From Prorocentrum cordatum (Eukaryota; Sar; Dinophyceae; Prorocentrales; Prorocentraceae), in the NCBI GenBank assembly GCA_963575745.1, contig CAUYUJ010016495.1:42501-106500 (forward strand): a stretch of 64,000 nt of DNA. The letters run 5' to 3'. Numbering within the stretch: the first letter of the stretch is position 1; every line of letters begins with the position of its first letter. The notes under the pieces were generated by a model. The model was not told the DNA's origin, searched no databases, and saw only the letters and a list, made by a program, of their open reading frames with translations. A program made the translations under genes and the position numbers. This document shows positions 22,527 through 33,319 of the stretch, piece by piece.

Positions 22527-23635
22527 TCGTGGCAGGAGTGGCACTTTCTCGACACCACAGGGGGTGCGCATAGGGTGGTCCCTCAGCGCGGTCAGGGGGT
22601 GCGCAGAGGGTGGTCCCTCAGCGCGGCCTCTATCCGTGACACGCTCGCAGATCGTGGCAGGAGTGGCACTTTCTCGACGCCACAGGGGGTGCGCAGAGGG
22701 TGGTCCCTCAGCGCGGCCTCTATCCGTGACACGCTCGCAGATCGTGGCAGGAGTGGCACTTTCTCGACACCACAGGGGGTGCGCAGAGGGTGGTCCCTCA
22801 GCGCGGCCTCTATCCGTGACACGCTCGCAGATCGTGGCAGGAGTGGCACTTCTCGACACCACAGGGGGTGCGCAGAGGGTGGTCCCTCAGCGCGGCCTCT
22901 ATCCGTGACACGCTCGCAGATCGTGGCAGGAGTGGCACTTTCTCGACACCACAGGGGGTGCGCAGAGGGTGGTCCCTCAGCGCGGCCTCTATCCGTGACA
23001 CGCTCGCAGATCGTGGCAGGAGTGGCACTTTCTCGACACCACAGGGGGTGCGCAGAGGGTGGTCCCTCAGCGCGGCCTCTATCCGTGACACGCTCGCAGA
23101 TCGTGGCAGGAGTGGCACTTTCTCGACACCACAGGGGGTGCGCAGAGGGTGGTCCCTCAGCGCGGCCTCTATCCGTGACACGCTCGCAGATCGTGGCAGG
23201 AGTGGCACTTTCTCGACACCACAGGGGGTGCGCAGAGGGTGGTCCCTCAGCGCGGCCTCTATCCGTGACACGCTCGCAGATCGTGGCAGGAGTGGCACTT
23301 TCTCGACACCACAGGGGGTGCGCAGAGGGTGGTCCCTCAGCGCGGCCTCTATCCATGACACGCTCGCAGATCGTGGCAGGAGTGGCACTTTCTCGACACC
23401 ACAGGGGGTGCGCAGAGGGTGGTCCCTCAGCGCGGCCGCTATGCACGACGGTCGTCCAGAGCGTGGCAGGAGTGGCACTTTCTCGACGTCATAGGGGGTG
23501 CGCAGGGGGTGGTCCCTCATCGTGGCCGCTGTGCACGACGGTCGTCCAGGGCATAGCAGGCGCGGCATTTTCTCGACACCATAGAGGCTGCGCAGGGGGT
23601 GGTCCTTCACCGCGGCCGCTGGCTGGCTCGAATCT
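22527..23635 (+). repeat. 90-bp tandem satellite, about 12 copies
   Basis: Units start TCGTGGCAGGAGTGGCACTT at 22527, 22652, 22742, 22832, 22921, 23011, 23101, 23191, 23281 and 23371, with variants at 23461 and 23551. The internal copies are nearly identical. The first unit carries an extra 35 bp, a partial duplication of the GGGGGTGCGCAGAGGGTGG block. The unit at 22832 lacks one T. The last two units diverge (CTATGCACGACGGTCGTCC in place of CTCTATCCGTGACACGCTC). Because 90 is a multiple of three, + and - frames stay open for hundreds of codons (for example 22224-23699 on the + strand). These give a perfect 30-residue peptide repeat and are probably not genes. Confidence 0.95.
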
Positions 23636-23847
23636 GTCCTCGACGGAGGGTAGAAGGCTAGGAAGAGGGAGGAGGTTCAAGCAATATGGCGTTGGATGAC
23701 ACATAGGGGAACATTCGCGACGAGGGCTGAGAACGCAGAATTGCGCATATATTATAAACTTAAGCAAACACACCAGATTTAAGTCAAGTATGTGGGGTTC
23801 CTCGGTAGCGTAATTCCCAGGCCCGTAAAAACTGTAAGTTTCGTAAG

Positions 23848-24417
23848 ATGGCGTTGGGGGGAGACCACCTTGTCCTCTATCTCTCCTGTCCTGCCTGTCT
23901 GGCTCTGCTCCGCCTGTTCCCCCTCCTCCCCCCTGCCTTCATGTCTGCACCTAGCTCTGTCCGAGCCGCTCTATTCCCATGTCTGCTCTGTAGTAAGGCT
24001 CAGTTGGCGTCCGCTGCAGTACACATGGATACTGTGCGCACACTATACTATTCTTTTCGGGAGGCCTCGTGGGAAGGCAGATCCTAAAAGCATGGGATGC
24101 CCGCCTTGCCCAACTTATCAGGCGGAGCCCAGGCCTGGCCGCGCTGCTTCGCTAAGAATCGAGGACTCGTTTGCCCTCTTCTCGTCTTCGGTTCCTGTCA
24201 ACTTCGAGCAGGGAGCGCTATGGTAGGTCGCCGCGGGCGGTGTCCATTTGTGGCGAAAGGTTGCCTGCTTAACAGCGGCCGCTGCCGGATTTGGACAGCA
24301 TTTGATATTGGGTCGCGCACCGATGTATTCCGTATTCGCTTCGGCCTGCCGGCTACGAATCTTGGCCCATTGGGGAAGGGATATTGGCGTTTTCGAGAAA
24401 AAAACACGCCCAGATAA
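23848..24417 (+). pseudogene. Protein-like region with one in-frame stop, unrecognised
   Basis: One + frame runs 23848-24087 (with HMDTVRTLYYSFREASWEG) and, after a TAA, 24097-24417 (with GLPATNLGPLGKGYWRFRE). A different frame near 24085-24170 encodes AWDARLAQLIRRSPGLAALL, so a base may have been gained or lost at about 24085. Composition suggests a decayed coding segment. No domain was recognised. Confidence 0.3.
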
Positions 24418-24489
24418 TGGCGCAAGAGCGCTCCCCGCGCCCCCAATTTCAATGTTCACTTAAGGGAGCAGGCCGCGGTTTGCAAATGT

Positions 24490-25185
24490 GGGCGTTTTTT
24501 GTCCGAAACGACTCGCACTCCCCCGCGTCGACCACCCCGAAGTTTGAACCTGGGGCCGGTGGGTTGGACACGCTGCGACTCGGATCAGAGATGGGCGTTT
24601 CTTTCGAAAACCACTGTCGGTCTGACGATGCCGAATTGCCCCGAGCTCTTTCTCATCACTCTCACCAGCGCCTTCGCATCACAGCCGTCACCGTCATCGT
24701 CAACCGCCGTGATTGCCGCCACTATCAGCACAATCACCTTCATCACCAACTCATGGACATCATTATCGTCATCGCCGCCACGAGCGTCGGTGCTGTCATT
24801 GGCCTTGCCCTCGTCACCACCGCCACCACCGTCGCTATTATCATCATCTTCGCCGCCGTTGTTGACGTCATCATGATATCGCGCCCGCACGAGTCGCCGA
24901 CCCGCACTGAAGTGCCCGCCCCGCGCGCTAGCACGGCCTTTGACACGCGCTGGGAAGTCCCCATCGGCATGCGCCATCGCGGCTGCACCAGCGTTGCCAA
25001 ACCAGCTGGTCGCTTTGCGCGCGAGCGTGCGCGCGCCAGCGCGGCTGGCGAGACGCACTGGCAAGTGCCAATCAGCAACCGTTGTCGCGGCTGCATGGGC
25101 GTTGCCAAACAAGCATAAACAGGTTGCGGTTGGAAGGGCGGGATATTTGCCCGAGCAGCGGAGTTGACGGTTCCAAGCCTTTCAT
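24490..25185 (+). repeat. Composite repeat R, copy 1: ATC-type array plus about 250-bp body and core tail
   Basis: A GTC/ATC triplet stretch (24660-24870) is followed by a body containing CATGATATCGCGCC, CCCGCACTGAAG, GGGAAGTCCCCATCGG and CCAAACCAGCTGGTCGC. The tail GGTTGCGGTTGGAAGGGCGG and GGAGTTGACGGTTC (25120-25175) is the reverse complement of the core found at 31.15 and 32.45 kb. The long + frame 24384-25118 crosses the array and is not convincing as a gene. Confidence 0.7.
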
Positions 25186-25860
25186 TTTGAATTCTCTGTT
25201 CACGCAGCAGTGACACTCGGACCCATCCCACTCCCGAGCCTCCAGACTTCTATGGTCCCCATGGAACACTGGAAGTTTCATCTGGTTCTGGCCCCTCGTT
25301 CATGTCGCATTTGGACCCATCCCATCCCAACTCAGCTAGTACTGGTACCTCCCTGCCACCCCTGTCTGGTAATACCATTGGCGCGCACTCGTTTGTCCCA
25401 GTGAAGCTCAGTTGCCAAGAATCCATGGGAGCAGCATGACGCAACGCCCACGCGCGCCCAGGTCGAAATCATACCAAACAAAAACCGCATGCTTGTCATC
25501 AAAATCCCTGCCGATTATATTGCCAGCGCGCACTTGCTAAAACCACTGGGAGCATTTCTGTGATTGTGGCAAACACTCGTCAAGAATCCGCGTTTTCGGA
25601 TCACCAGCGCGGTGCGGCTGCGTTGATCTGACATGCGTCCAGTGCACGATTCCATACGAAGTGATACCGCGCAGGCCACGCGCGCGCGGCCACGCGCACG
25701 TGCTTCGAAGTCTTGCCAAAGCCATTGGTCACCGTTCGGGGTGGTGTCAGGTAGAGCTCTTCAACAGCATACGAAAGGAAAGTAGTGGTTTCACGCAAAC
25801 GCTGGCTACTTTCCTGGGTTTCTGAGCGCGCGCATTTCCTCGCCATCGCCCTCGTGAGCG
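25186..25860. other. No gene seen
   Basis: Unique sequence with a weak CCCATCCCA duplication (25223 and 25318, each preceded by GGACC). No coding motif was found. Confidence 0.3.
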
Positions 25861-26300
25861 CTACTGCATCACCGCCGTCATCGTCATCGTCAATCGCCCC
25901 CACTGCCGCCATCAGTACATAGCCCATCCCATCACCTTCATCACAGGCACATGAATGTCATGATCACCATCGTCGTCAATTGGTATTGCCGTCGTCATCA
26001 TCATCATGATCGACACCACCGTCGGTACTCTCATCATCGCTGCCGCCGCCGTCGGCATCATCGCGATATCGTGCCCGCCCGAGATGCCGTCCCGCACTGA
26101 AGCGCCCGCGCGCCAGAGCGGCCTTTCACGCGCGCTGGGAAGTCCCCATCGGCTTGCGCCATCGCGGCCGCAGCAGCCGCGCCAAACCAGCTGGTCGCTA
26201 GGCGCGCGAGGGCCCGCGCGCCAGCGCCGCTGCAGAGACGCCCCAGCCAGTGCCAAACAGTCACCGCAACCGTGGCCGCATGGGTTTTGTAGAACACTGG
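25861..26300 (+). repeat. Composite repeat R, copy 2
   Basis: Triplet stretches (GTCATC and ATCATC, 25870-26050) are followed at about 26060 by ATATCGTGCCCGCCC, CCCGCACTGAAGCGCC, GGGAAGTCCCCATCGG and CCAAACCAGCTGGTCGC, in the same order as copy 1. Confidence 0.75.
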
Positions 26301-26359
26301 GGAAACAATTGTTGTAAGACATCTGGTCAGATCGAACCATCCAGGCCGCTCGCGCGCGT

Positions 26360-26870
26360 GTCGAATACCATCAACATCATCGTCAAGAGCATCGTTATCC
26401 TTATCGTCACCATCATCGTTATTATCAGCAGCATCATCAACATCATCATCATCATCATCATCATCATATTCATCATCATCATCAGCATCATCATCATCAT
26501 CATCATCACCAACATCATTGTCAGTGCCAACATCATCATTATCATCATCTTCTTCTTCTTCATCATCATCATCATCTTCATTATCACCATCGTCGGGGTC
26601 ATCACCACCGCCGTCATCGACGACGTCGTCGCCGTTGTCGACCTCATCATGATATCGCGCCTGCCTGAGTCACCGACCCGCACTGAAGTGCCCGCGCGCC
26701 AGCGCAGCTTTTGAGACGCCCTAGTACGTTCCCATCGGTACACGCCATTGCGGCCGCAGAGATGCGCCAGCAAGTTCCAATCGGCAACCGCATTCGTAGC
26801 CGAATGGGTTTTGCGAAACAGGTTGCGGGCGGGAGGGCGGGATGTTTGTGCGAACGTTGGAGCTGAGGAC
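26360..26870 (+). repeat. (ATC)n array and composite repeat R, copy 3
   Basis: Interrupted (ATC)n fills 26360-26650. The body then repeats CATGATATCGCGCC, CCGACCCGCACTGAAG and CCCATCGG, followed by GGTTGCGGGCGGGAGGGCGG and GGATGTTTGTGCG, the reverse complement of the core at 31.15 kb. Confidence 0.8.
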
Positions 26871-26879
26871 TGCGATGTC

Positions 26880-27015
26880 GCCTGGCGAGTTGCAACCCAC
26901 AGCTTCCACTGGATACCTTGCACCACAATGTAGTTTGCACCGCCCCTGTTGCCCCACATAGTGTGCACCGCATAAATTGCACCAGATAGATGGTAGCATG
27001 TAGTTCGCACCACAA
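26880..27015 (-). repeat. Short GTTTGCACC-type array
   Basis: TTGCACCACA, TTTGCACCGC, TGTGCACCGC, TTGCACCAG and TTCGCACCAC recur at intervals of about 15-40 bp. On the minus strand they read GGTGCAA, as in the array at 30.94-31.14 kb. Confidence 0.6.
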
Positions 27016-27129
27016 AGAGCGCGCATCGAGAGTGCACAAGCCCACTATTTGGGCTCCACGCTGGCATTCTTATTGTCCTTCACGAAGCCCAGATGGCGGG
27101 GCCAACCTCGACGCAGCCAGAACCCAAGC

Positions 27130-27620
27130 CGTGCCAACCTGTTGCGACGAGGGGGTCGCCCGAAGGCACGAAAACGAAGAGGACCACGACGTCCACAACA
27201 ACTACGATGATGGCGAGTACGACGGCGCCGCGACGACGACGATAGCGATTGCACGACGACGACACGGCGACGACGACGACGATGACGACCACGACGACCA
27301 CGACCACGACCACGGCGACGACGACGACGACGACGACGACTGCAATGACGGCCCCAGGAGGGCGCCGCCCGCATCGCCTGCGCTGCCCCCGCGGCTGGCG
27401 GAGAGGCGCCGACTGCGAGAGACGGCGGGTGGCGGCGGCGACGACGGGCGAACGACGGCGACGGTCGGCGGCGGGGACGCCGCGCAGGACGCCGAAGGAC
27501 AGTTGCGAACGATGGCGGCAATGACGCCGGCGGTGCCCGCGGCGACGACGGCGGCCACGACGGCGGCGACGCAAGCGGCGGCGCCGACGACGACGGCGAC
27601 CGGCGCCGACGCGGGCGAGG
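27130..27620. repeat. GAC/ACG-rich triplet arrays
   Basis: (GAC)n-type blocks lie at about 27225-27340, with looser GGC/GAC triplets at 27425-27615. An island at 27345-27420 (GGAGGGCGCCGCCCG region) separates them. Six-frame openness is expected from the triplet structure. Confidence 0.8.
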
Positions 27621-27834
27621 CAGCCCATCCATCCTTTCCTTGGGTCGGGCGCTGGGCGCCCAGACCCCCTCCTCATATAATCTTCATGGGGGTATCTGGG
27701 AAAGCCTGTCATGTCTTGTGGAGCTGAGTTTCGTCCGCTCCTCGTCTCTCGTTGTCCCCCAGTTAGCGCTTGCACTCAGGTCGGGGTATGTTTTGTACTC
27801 TGTCCTCTGAGTAACTGGACCTGGTGGTTGTTCG

Positions 27835-28075
27835 CCCGGGCGGCACCTCGTGGGCGCCTCGTGGGCGCCCCGTGCGTGGTGGCTGAGGCTGGGTGCTCTG
27901 CTGGTGGGCGCTCGTGGCTGCCTCGTGGGCGCCCCGTGGGTGGTGGCCCGCCGTTGGGGTTTGCGCCCGGTGGGCGCTCGTGGGCGCCTCGTCGCCGCCC
28001 ACACGGCTTTACACACAGCTCACACCGCATGGACTGCGCCGCCTGGCCTACACCGCCTGGCCTGCACCACGTACG
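27835..28075 (+). repeat. GTGGGCGCC-type degenerate array and GCCTGGCCTNCACC units
   Basis: CTCGTGGGCGCCCCGTG occurs at about 27858 and 27928, each followed by a GTGGTGGC stretch, with other GTGGGCGC words between and after. At 28030-28075 CGCCTGGCCTACACCGCC and CTGGCCTGCACCACGTA follow. Confidence 0.65.
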
Positions 28076-28245
28076 GCAGGTTCGCGTCGTGTGGACTAGC
28101 GGCGACCCCAGCGCGGGCGTTCCAGGTTGAATGCCGCCGGCGACCCAGAATCGGTCGATGTTGAACGATCGGACGTTTGGTAAACTGCCGATCGTTCAAG
28201 GTTGGACGATCCCCGCGGTGTCAGAAACCGACGCCGAAGTCGGCA
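28075..28245 (+). repeat. Dispersed palindromic repeat family 1, full-length copy
   Basis: Contains GGTTCGCGTCGTGTGGAC, GGCGACCCAGAATCGGTCGA, TGAACGATCGGACGTTT and ATCCCCGCGGTGTCAGAA in the same order as the copy at 42.96 kb. Palindrome 1 is at 28116-28135 (arms GGCGTTC and GAATGCC). Palindrome 2 is at 28190-28211 (arms GATCGTTC and GGACGATC, a single G:T position). Confidence 0.85.
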
Positions 28246-28254
28246 CGACACCTG

Positions 28255-28420
28255 CCTGCCGTAGTTTGCATCGCACAGGTTGCACCGCAAAGCTTGCACC
28301 GCCTTAGCTTGCATCACGTGGCTTGCGCCGCATAGCTTGCACCACGCAGCTTGTACCACGTAGCTTAGGCCGCATGGTTTTACAGTACATATTTTGTATC
28401 GCATATCTTACACAGCCAGG
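28255..28420 (-). repeat. 15-bp GCTTGCACCACGTA-type array
   Basis: TTGCACCGCAAAGC, TTGCACCGCCTTAGC, TTGCATCACGTGGC, TTGCGCCGCATAGC, TTGCACCACGCAGC and TTGTACCACGTAGC follow one another at about 15-bp spacing. Confidence 0.8.
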
Positions 28421-28674
28421 GCGCAAGAACCTACAGCTTGGGGTCCACGCTGGCGAACATATAAGTCCCCGCAGTGTTCTATCCTCTCTATAGCATGTAA
28501 TGTATAATCGAAGACGCCTACGGCGAATCACCGCCGCCCCCTGCCTTTAGAATCGCCCATGTGGCTGAGCGTTGTGGCAAGAGCTCTGCCAAGCTATCGG
28601 ACCATGTGTTCCCCCAGCTGTTGTGGAAACCCTTCGGGGAAGATTTGGGGGAGGATGGCGGAAAAGATCAGGAG

Positions 28675-28768
28675 GAGTAGGAGTAGGAGGAGGAGGAGGA
28701 GGAGGAGGAGGAGGAGGAAGAGGAGGAGGAGGAGACGGAGGCGGAGGAGGAGGAGGAGGAGGAGGAGG
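28675..28768. repeat. (GGA)n array
   Basis: GGA triplets with TAG and GAC interruptions directly precede the 12-bp array. Confidence 0.95.
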
Positions 28769-28769
28769 T

Positions 28770-29650
28770 ATCTTGGGAGCCTCTGGAGGCACTCTTGGGG
28801 CCTCCTGGGAGCTTCCTGGGGCCTCTTGGAGGCATCTTGTGGGCCTTTGGGAGCCTCTTTGGGGGCCGTTGGGGGCTTCTCGGAGGCTTCTGCGGCAGGC
28901 CCGTGTGACGCCGTCGGCAGCCGTCTTGGGCGCTTCCCCGGGCCGACTTGGGGCCCTCTTGGGGTGCTCCAGGGCCGTCTTGGAGGCCATCTTGGGTGTC
29001 GTGGAGGCCTCTTGGGCTGTCTTGGGGCCCTCGTGGGGGCGTCTTGGGGGCCTCTTGGGCCGTTCTGGGGCCATCTTGGAGGCCTCTTGTGCGATCTTGG
29101 GGCGATCGTTGGGGGCTCTTGGGCCGTCTCGGGCCGTCGGAAGGCCGAAAAGGAGTAACTCCGAACATCCTTCAAACACCGTAGGACAAGCAATGATTTT
29201 GGCCTCTTCGGACCTTCCTGGAGGCTCTCTTGGGAGCCTCTTGTGGGCCTCTTGGGCCGCCTCTTGTGGGCCTCTTGGGCCGCCTGCCGTCATCTTGAGG
29301 CCATCTTGGACCGTCTTGGGTGCATCTTGGGCCGTCTTGGAAGAATCCCGAGGCCATCTTAGCCGTCTTGGAAGCCATCTTGGAGGCCATCTTGGGCCAC
29401 CTTGGCGGTCTTGAAAGCCGTGTTGAGCCATCCTGGGAGAATAGTTCGGAGAATTCGGCGCCTTGCGGTCTCTTTGGGTGGTCGGCCGGACGGGCCGAAG
29501 CCCCAGGAGGACTTCTTGTGGAACAAGAATCAAAACCAAACCAGTAGGGTCTAGCACGCCAGGCACCCCTGTGGCAATACAACAGGGGGCGGCGGATCGA
29601 ATGGCCTTCGGCCCATCCCGCCACTGTGCCTGGGTTGTGGGTCATAGGCC
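28770..29650 (+). repeat. 12-bp GGCCTCTTGGGG array, first block
   Basis: GGGCCTCTTGGG, GGCCATCTTGG and GGGCCGTCTTGG units are packed from 28770 to about 29420. An AT-richer spacer at about 29140-29205 ends in GATTTTGGCC. The stretch 29420-29650 is non-repetitive and shows no gene. Pro/Gly-rich open frames on both strands follow the repeat. Confidence 0.8.
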
Positions 29651-29654
29651 TCTA

Positions 29655-30440
29655 GGATGTTCGTTGGGATGTCGCTGGGGGCCTCTTGGGGGCCTCGTGG
29701 AGGTAGTTTTGATACATCTTGGGGGCATTTTCAGGGCCTCTTGGGGCGTCTTGGGGGCCTCCTGGTGGCCTCTTGGGGCCTCTTGGGGGCCTCTTGGGGC
29801 CTCCTGCGGGCATCTTGGGACGGAAGGCTCGAGTTTCTGATTGGGGCTCCCATTCTTGGGCCCCTCTTGGGGCCGTCTTGGGGCTCTCTTAGGGTTCATC
29901 GCTCCCATTCTTGGGCCTCCCTCTTGGGGCTGCGTCTTGGGACGGAAGAGTCGGGCATCTTGGGATGTCGCTGGGGGCCTCTTGGGGGCCTCGTGGAGGT
30001 AGTTTTGATACATCTTGGGGGCATTTTCAGTGCCTCTTGGGGGGTCTTGGGGGCCTCCTGGTGGCCTCTTGGGGCCTCTTGGGTGCCTCTTGGGGCCTCC
30101 TGCGGGCATCTTGGGACGGAAGGCTCGAGTTTCTGATTGGGGCTCCCATTCTTGGGCCCCTCTTGGGGCCGTCTTGGGGCTCTCTTAGGTCATCATGTTC
30201 GTTGGGATGTCGCTGGGGGCCTCTTGGGGGCCTCGTGGAGGTAGTTTTGATACATCTTGGGGGCATTTTCAGGGCCTCTTGGGGCGTCTTGGGGGCCTCC
30301 TGGTGGCCTCTTGGGGCCTCTTGGGTGCCTCTTGGGGCCTCCTGCGGGCATCTTGGGACGGAAGGCTCGAGTTTCTGATTGGGGCTCCCATTCTTGGGCC
30401 CCTCTTGGGGCCGTCTTGGGGCTCTCTTAGGTCATCTTGG
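29655..30440 (+). repeat. Higher-order repeat of about 235 bp, three copies
   Basis: GGGATGTCGCTGGGGGCCTC begins copies at about 29667, 29962 and 30206. Each continues with GGAGGTAGTTTTGATACATC, GGGGGCATTTTCAG, CGGAAGGCTCGAGTTTCTGA and TTGGGGCTCTCTTAGG. The copies differ by only a few substitutions and one insertion of about 70 bp after copy 1 (29897-29961). Such high identity implies recent duplication. Confidence 0.9.
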
Positions 30441-30935
30441 GCGCCTCTTGGGCCGTCTTGCGGCCCTCTTGCGGCCCCCTTGGGGACCTCTTGTGCCGTC
30501 TTGGGGTGGTTTAGGGGTCCTCTTGGATCGTCTTGGAGCGTCGGAAGCTCGAAGAGTCGATAAGCCATGATAACCCCAAAGACATTGAAGTACCCATGGA
30601 GTATCATTGAATTTGGCCTCTCGTGGCCCTCTTGGAAAGGCTCTCGGAGCTCTCTTGGGTGTCTGGAAGGCTTCCTTAGGCCTTCTCAGGGCCAGCTTGG
30701 GAGTCTTGGAACGCTCGCTCGGCGATTCGAAGCCTCGAACAGGTCGCGTGACAACGCTCGCCACGCCCGAGAAAGTCCGGCACTTTGAGACCCGGGCCCC
30801 TTAAAGAATCTTCGGGGTGCAGGACTGAGGCCCGGGGATCTGAGCAAGGCGGCCAGCAAGGGACCTGGGGACACTCCACCTCGTGACTGGGGTGCACGGT
30901 GGCGGATATTAAATCATGTGTTAGCCAGCGCGGAC
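30440..30935 (+). repeat. 12-bp array, final block, then unique tail
   Basis: GGCCGTCTTGCGGCCCTC-type units continue to about 30535. A spacer with ATAACCCCAAAGACATTGAA follows and ends in ATTTGGCC, then weaker units run to about 30715. The remainder (30716-30935) shows no feature. Confidence 0.7.
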
Positions 30936-30939
30936 CCTA

Positions 30940-31145
30940 AACAGTGTGTTCTAGCATACTATTTGGTGAAATCGATGTGGTGCAACCCATGTGATGCAAC
31001 ATGTGCGGAGTGAGCTATGCTGTGCAGGCGATGTTAAGCAATCCATGTTGTGCAATCTATGTCGTGCAGTATATGCGGTTGAAGCTGTGTGGTGCAGTCT
31101 ATGTGGTGTAAGCTGTGTGGTGCAATCTATGTGGTGCAACCCACT
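30940..31145 (+). repeat. Degenerate TATGTGGTGCAA array
   Basis: GATGTGGTGCAACCCATG, GTGATGCAACATG, TGTTGTGCAATCTATG, TGTGGTGCAGTCTATGTGG and TGTGGTGCAATCTATGTGG recur about every 15-30 bp. Confidence 0.75.
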
Positions 31146-32036
31146 CTGCGGAACTTGAAGTCGTAATCTCCACTGCTCGCGCAAACATCCCACCCACCCA
31201 CCCGCAACTTGGTTTGCAAAACCTGTGAAGACCGACTACAACGACACCGACGACAACGACTAGGACGACACCGACGACGTCTCCGACGACTTCGACGACG
31301 ACAACGACGCCGACGCCGACTACGACGAAGACGACGACGACGACGCCAACGAAGGCGACGACGAGGAAGGAGGAAGGACGACGACGGCGACAACGACGAC
31401 AACGTCGAAGGAGGAGGGAGGACGGTGACGACGCGAACGACGACGAAGGAGGAAGGACGGCGACGCCGACGACGACAACGACGAGGGAGGAGGGAAGACG
31501 ACGACGACAACGACGACGACGACGGCGACGACATAGGAGGGACGACGATGAGACGCCGACGACGGACGACGACGACGACGTGGGAGGAGGAGGAAGGACG
31601 ACCACGGCGACAACGACGATGGAAACGACCACGACGCCAAAGAGGACGACGACGACAAACAGGAGAAAAGACAGAGGACGACGTAGGCGACGACGACGAC
31701 GACGCGGGAGGAGGGAGGACGGCGACGACGACGACGACGACGACGCAAGAGCGCGCGCGCACGCTTTTGTTGAAAATCCGTGTTGCGAAACCTTGGGTTC
31801 TTGTAGGTTTTTTGGACGCACGATTTTGAAATCCTTCCGAAACCGATGGGTTTTGAAGGTTTTCGGCATACGTCCGCGACGACGCGCGCGTCTGCACTTC
31901 GTCCCGTTTTTTGCAGAGGATTCTCGCGACGGCACACGCGCAAGGGCGTTCGACAGATTTCGACATGCGCGCGCGCGACGCCCGTTTGGTAGCATTTTGT
32001 GAAAATCTTGAAAAACCTATGGTTTTCTTAAGATTT
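31146..32036 (+). repeat. Composite repeat: core, (GAC)n array, body A
   Basis: A core (31148-31220: CTCCACTGCTCGCGCAAACA, then CCCGCAACTTGGTTTGCA) is followed by an interrupted (GAC)n array (31225-31745). A 290-bp body then begins GCAAGAGCGCGCGCGCACGC and contains GATTTTGAAATCCTTCCGAA. The same three parts recur at 32441-33261. Long reverse-strand Ser/Val/Arg frames come from the array. Confidence 0.85.
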
Positions 32037-32440
32037 CGCAAGAGCTCGCGCGGAATTTTTTTAGCAAATCAGTGTTGCGAAACCATGTGTTTTTGTATGT
32101 TTTTCGGAAACTCGATTGCGAAATCCTTCCGGCACCGAAGGTTTTTGAAGGATTTCGGCATGCGCGCGCGACGACGCGCGCGTGTGCACTTCGTCCCATT
32201 TTTTGCAAGGGATTCGTGGAAAAAGTGTTATGTTAGAAAGAAAAATGTCCCCGCATAGTGTTATTTGACAGGGAACCGCAGGGGGGGGGATACCGGCTTG
32301 GCTGGGATGGTATGAATTCATATTTAGGATGGACATGTGGTCAGAATCATATGTGATTTACAGCACGCGCGGGGGACCCGATAAGTCCGGGGGGGGGGGG
32401 TAGAATCTATTAGTCTTTTAGAAAAGAGAATTCACTTGCC
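32037..32440 (+). repeat. Composite repeat body B with trailing segment
   Basis: Begins GCAAGAGCTCGCGCGGAATT and repeats the body layout. It contains a GC-alternating hairpin at about 32161-32182 (GCGCGCGCGACGACGCGCGC) and then CTTCGTCCCATTTTTTGCAA. The trailing part (ATGTCCCCGCATAGTG, a G-run, TTCATATTTAGGATGGACA, a second G-run) matches 35265-35470. Confidence 0.85.
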
Positions 32441-32891
32441 GAACTTGAAGTTGTCAACTCCACTGCTCGCGCAATCATCCCACGCACCCACCTGCAACTT
32501 GGTTTGCACAGCCCATGCGGGACCGAGCACAGATATCGCTCCGGGGTCGTCTTAGAGCCCTCGGGGGCGTCTCGAGAGCGCCCCAAGAAGGCTGGAGAAG
32601 CAAGACGGCCGACGACGACGACGACGACGACGGCGGCGACGACGACGACGCCGACGTCGACGACGACGAAGACGACGACGCCGACGCCGACGACGACGAA
32701 GACGACGACGACGTCGCCAACGAAGACGACGACGAGGGAGGAGGGAGGACGACGACGACAACGACGACAACGACGACAACAACGACGACAACGAGGGAGG
32801 AGGGAGGACGGCGACGACGCGAACGACGAAGAAGGAGGAAGGACGGCGACGCCGACGACGACAACGACGAGGGAGGAGGGAAGACGACGAC

Positions 32892-32930
<39 letters not shown>

Positions 32931-33319
32931 GGAGGAGGGAGGACGACGACGACGACGACGACGACGACGCCGCAAGAGCGCGCGCGCACGCTTTTGTTGA
33001 AAATCCGTGTTGCGAAACCTTTTGTTTTTGTAGGTTTTTTGGACGCGCGATTTTGAAATCCTTCCGAAACCGATGGGTTTTGAAGGATTTCGGCGTACGC
33101 GCGCGACGACGCGCGCGTCTGCACTTCGTCCCTTTTTTTGCAGAGGATTCTCGCGACGGCACACGCGCAAGGGCGTTCGACTGATTTCGACATGCGCGCG
33201 CGACGCCCGTTTGGTAGCATGTTGTGAAAATCTTGAAACCAATGGTTTTCTTAAGATTTCGCAAGAGCTCGCGCGTAAGTTTTTAAGCAAAGCAGTGTTA
33301 CGAAACCCTGTGTGTTTCC
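32441..33319 (+). repeat. Composite repeat, second copy of core, (GAC)n and body A
   Basis: The core at 32441-32510 (GTCAACTCCACTGCTCGCGC) is followed by about 100 bp of unique sequence, a GAC/GAA array (32608-32970), body A' (32972-33261) and the first 57 bp of body B. It is a segmental duplication of 31146-32036, clearly diverged inside the array. Confidence 0.85.

Noticed and set aside
22527-23635. CRISPR array
   Set aside because: Units are contiguous and near-identical along their whole length, with no variable spacers between short repeats.
22224-23699. 491-codon repeat protein with 30-residue units
   Set aside because: The 90-bp satellite keeps several frames open on both strands, so openness is not evidence of coding. 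Reported as a satellite.
28547-29566. 339-codon Pro/Arg-rich minus-strand protein
   Set aside because: Product of the 12-bp repeat array; no domain, and the frame is interchangeable with others.
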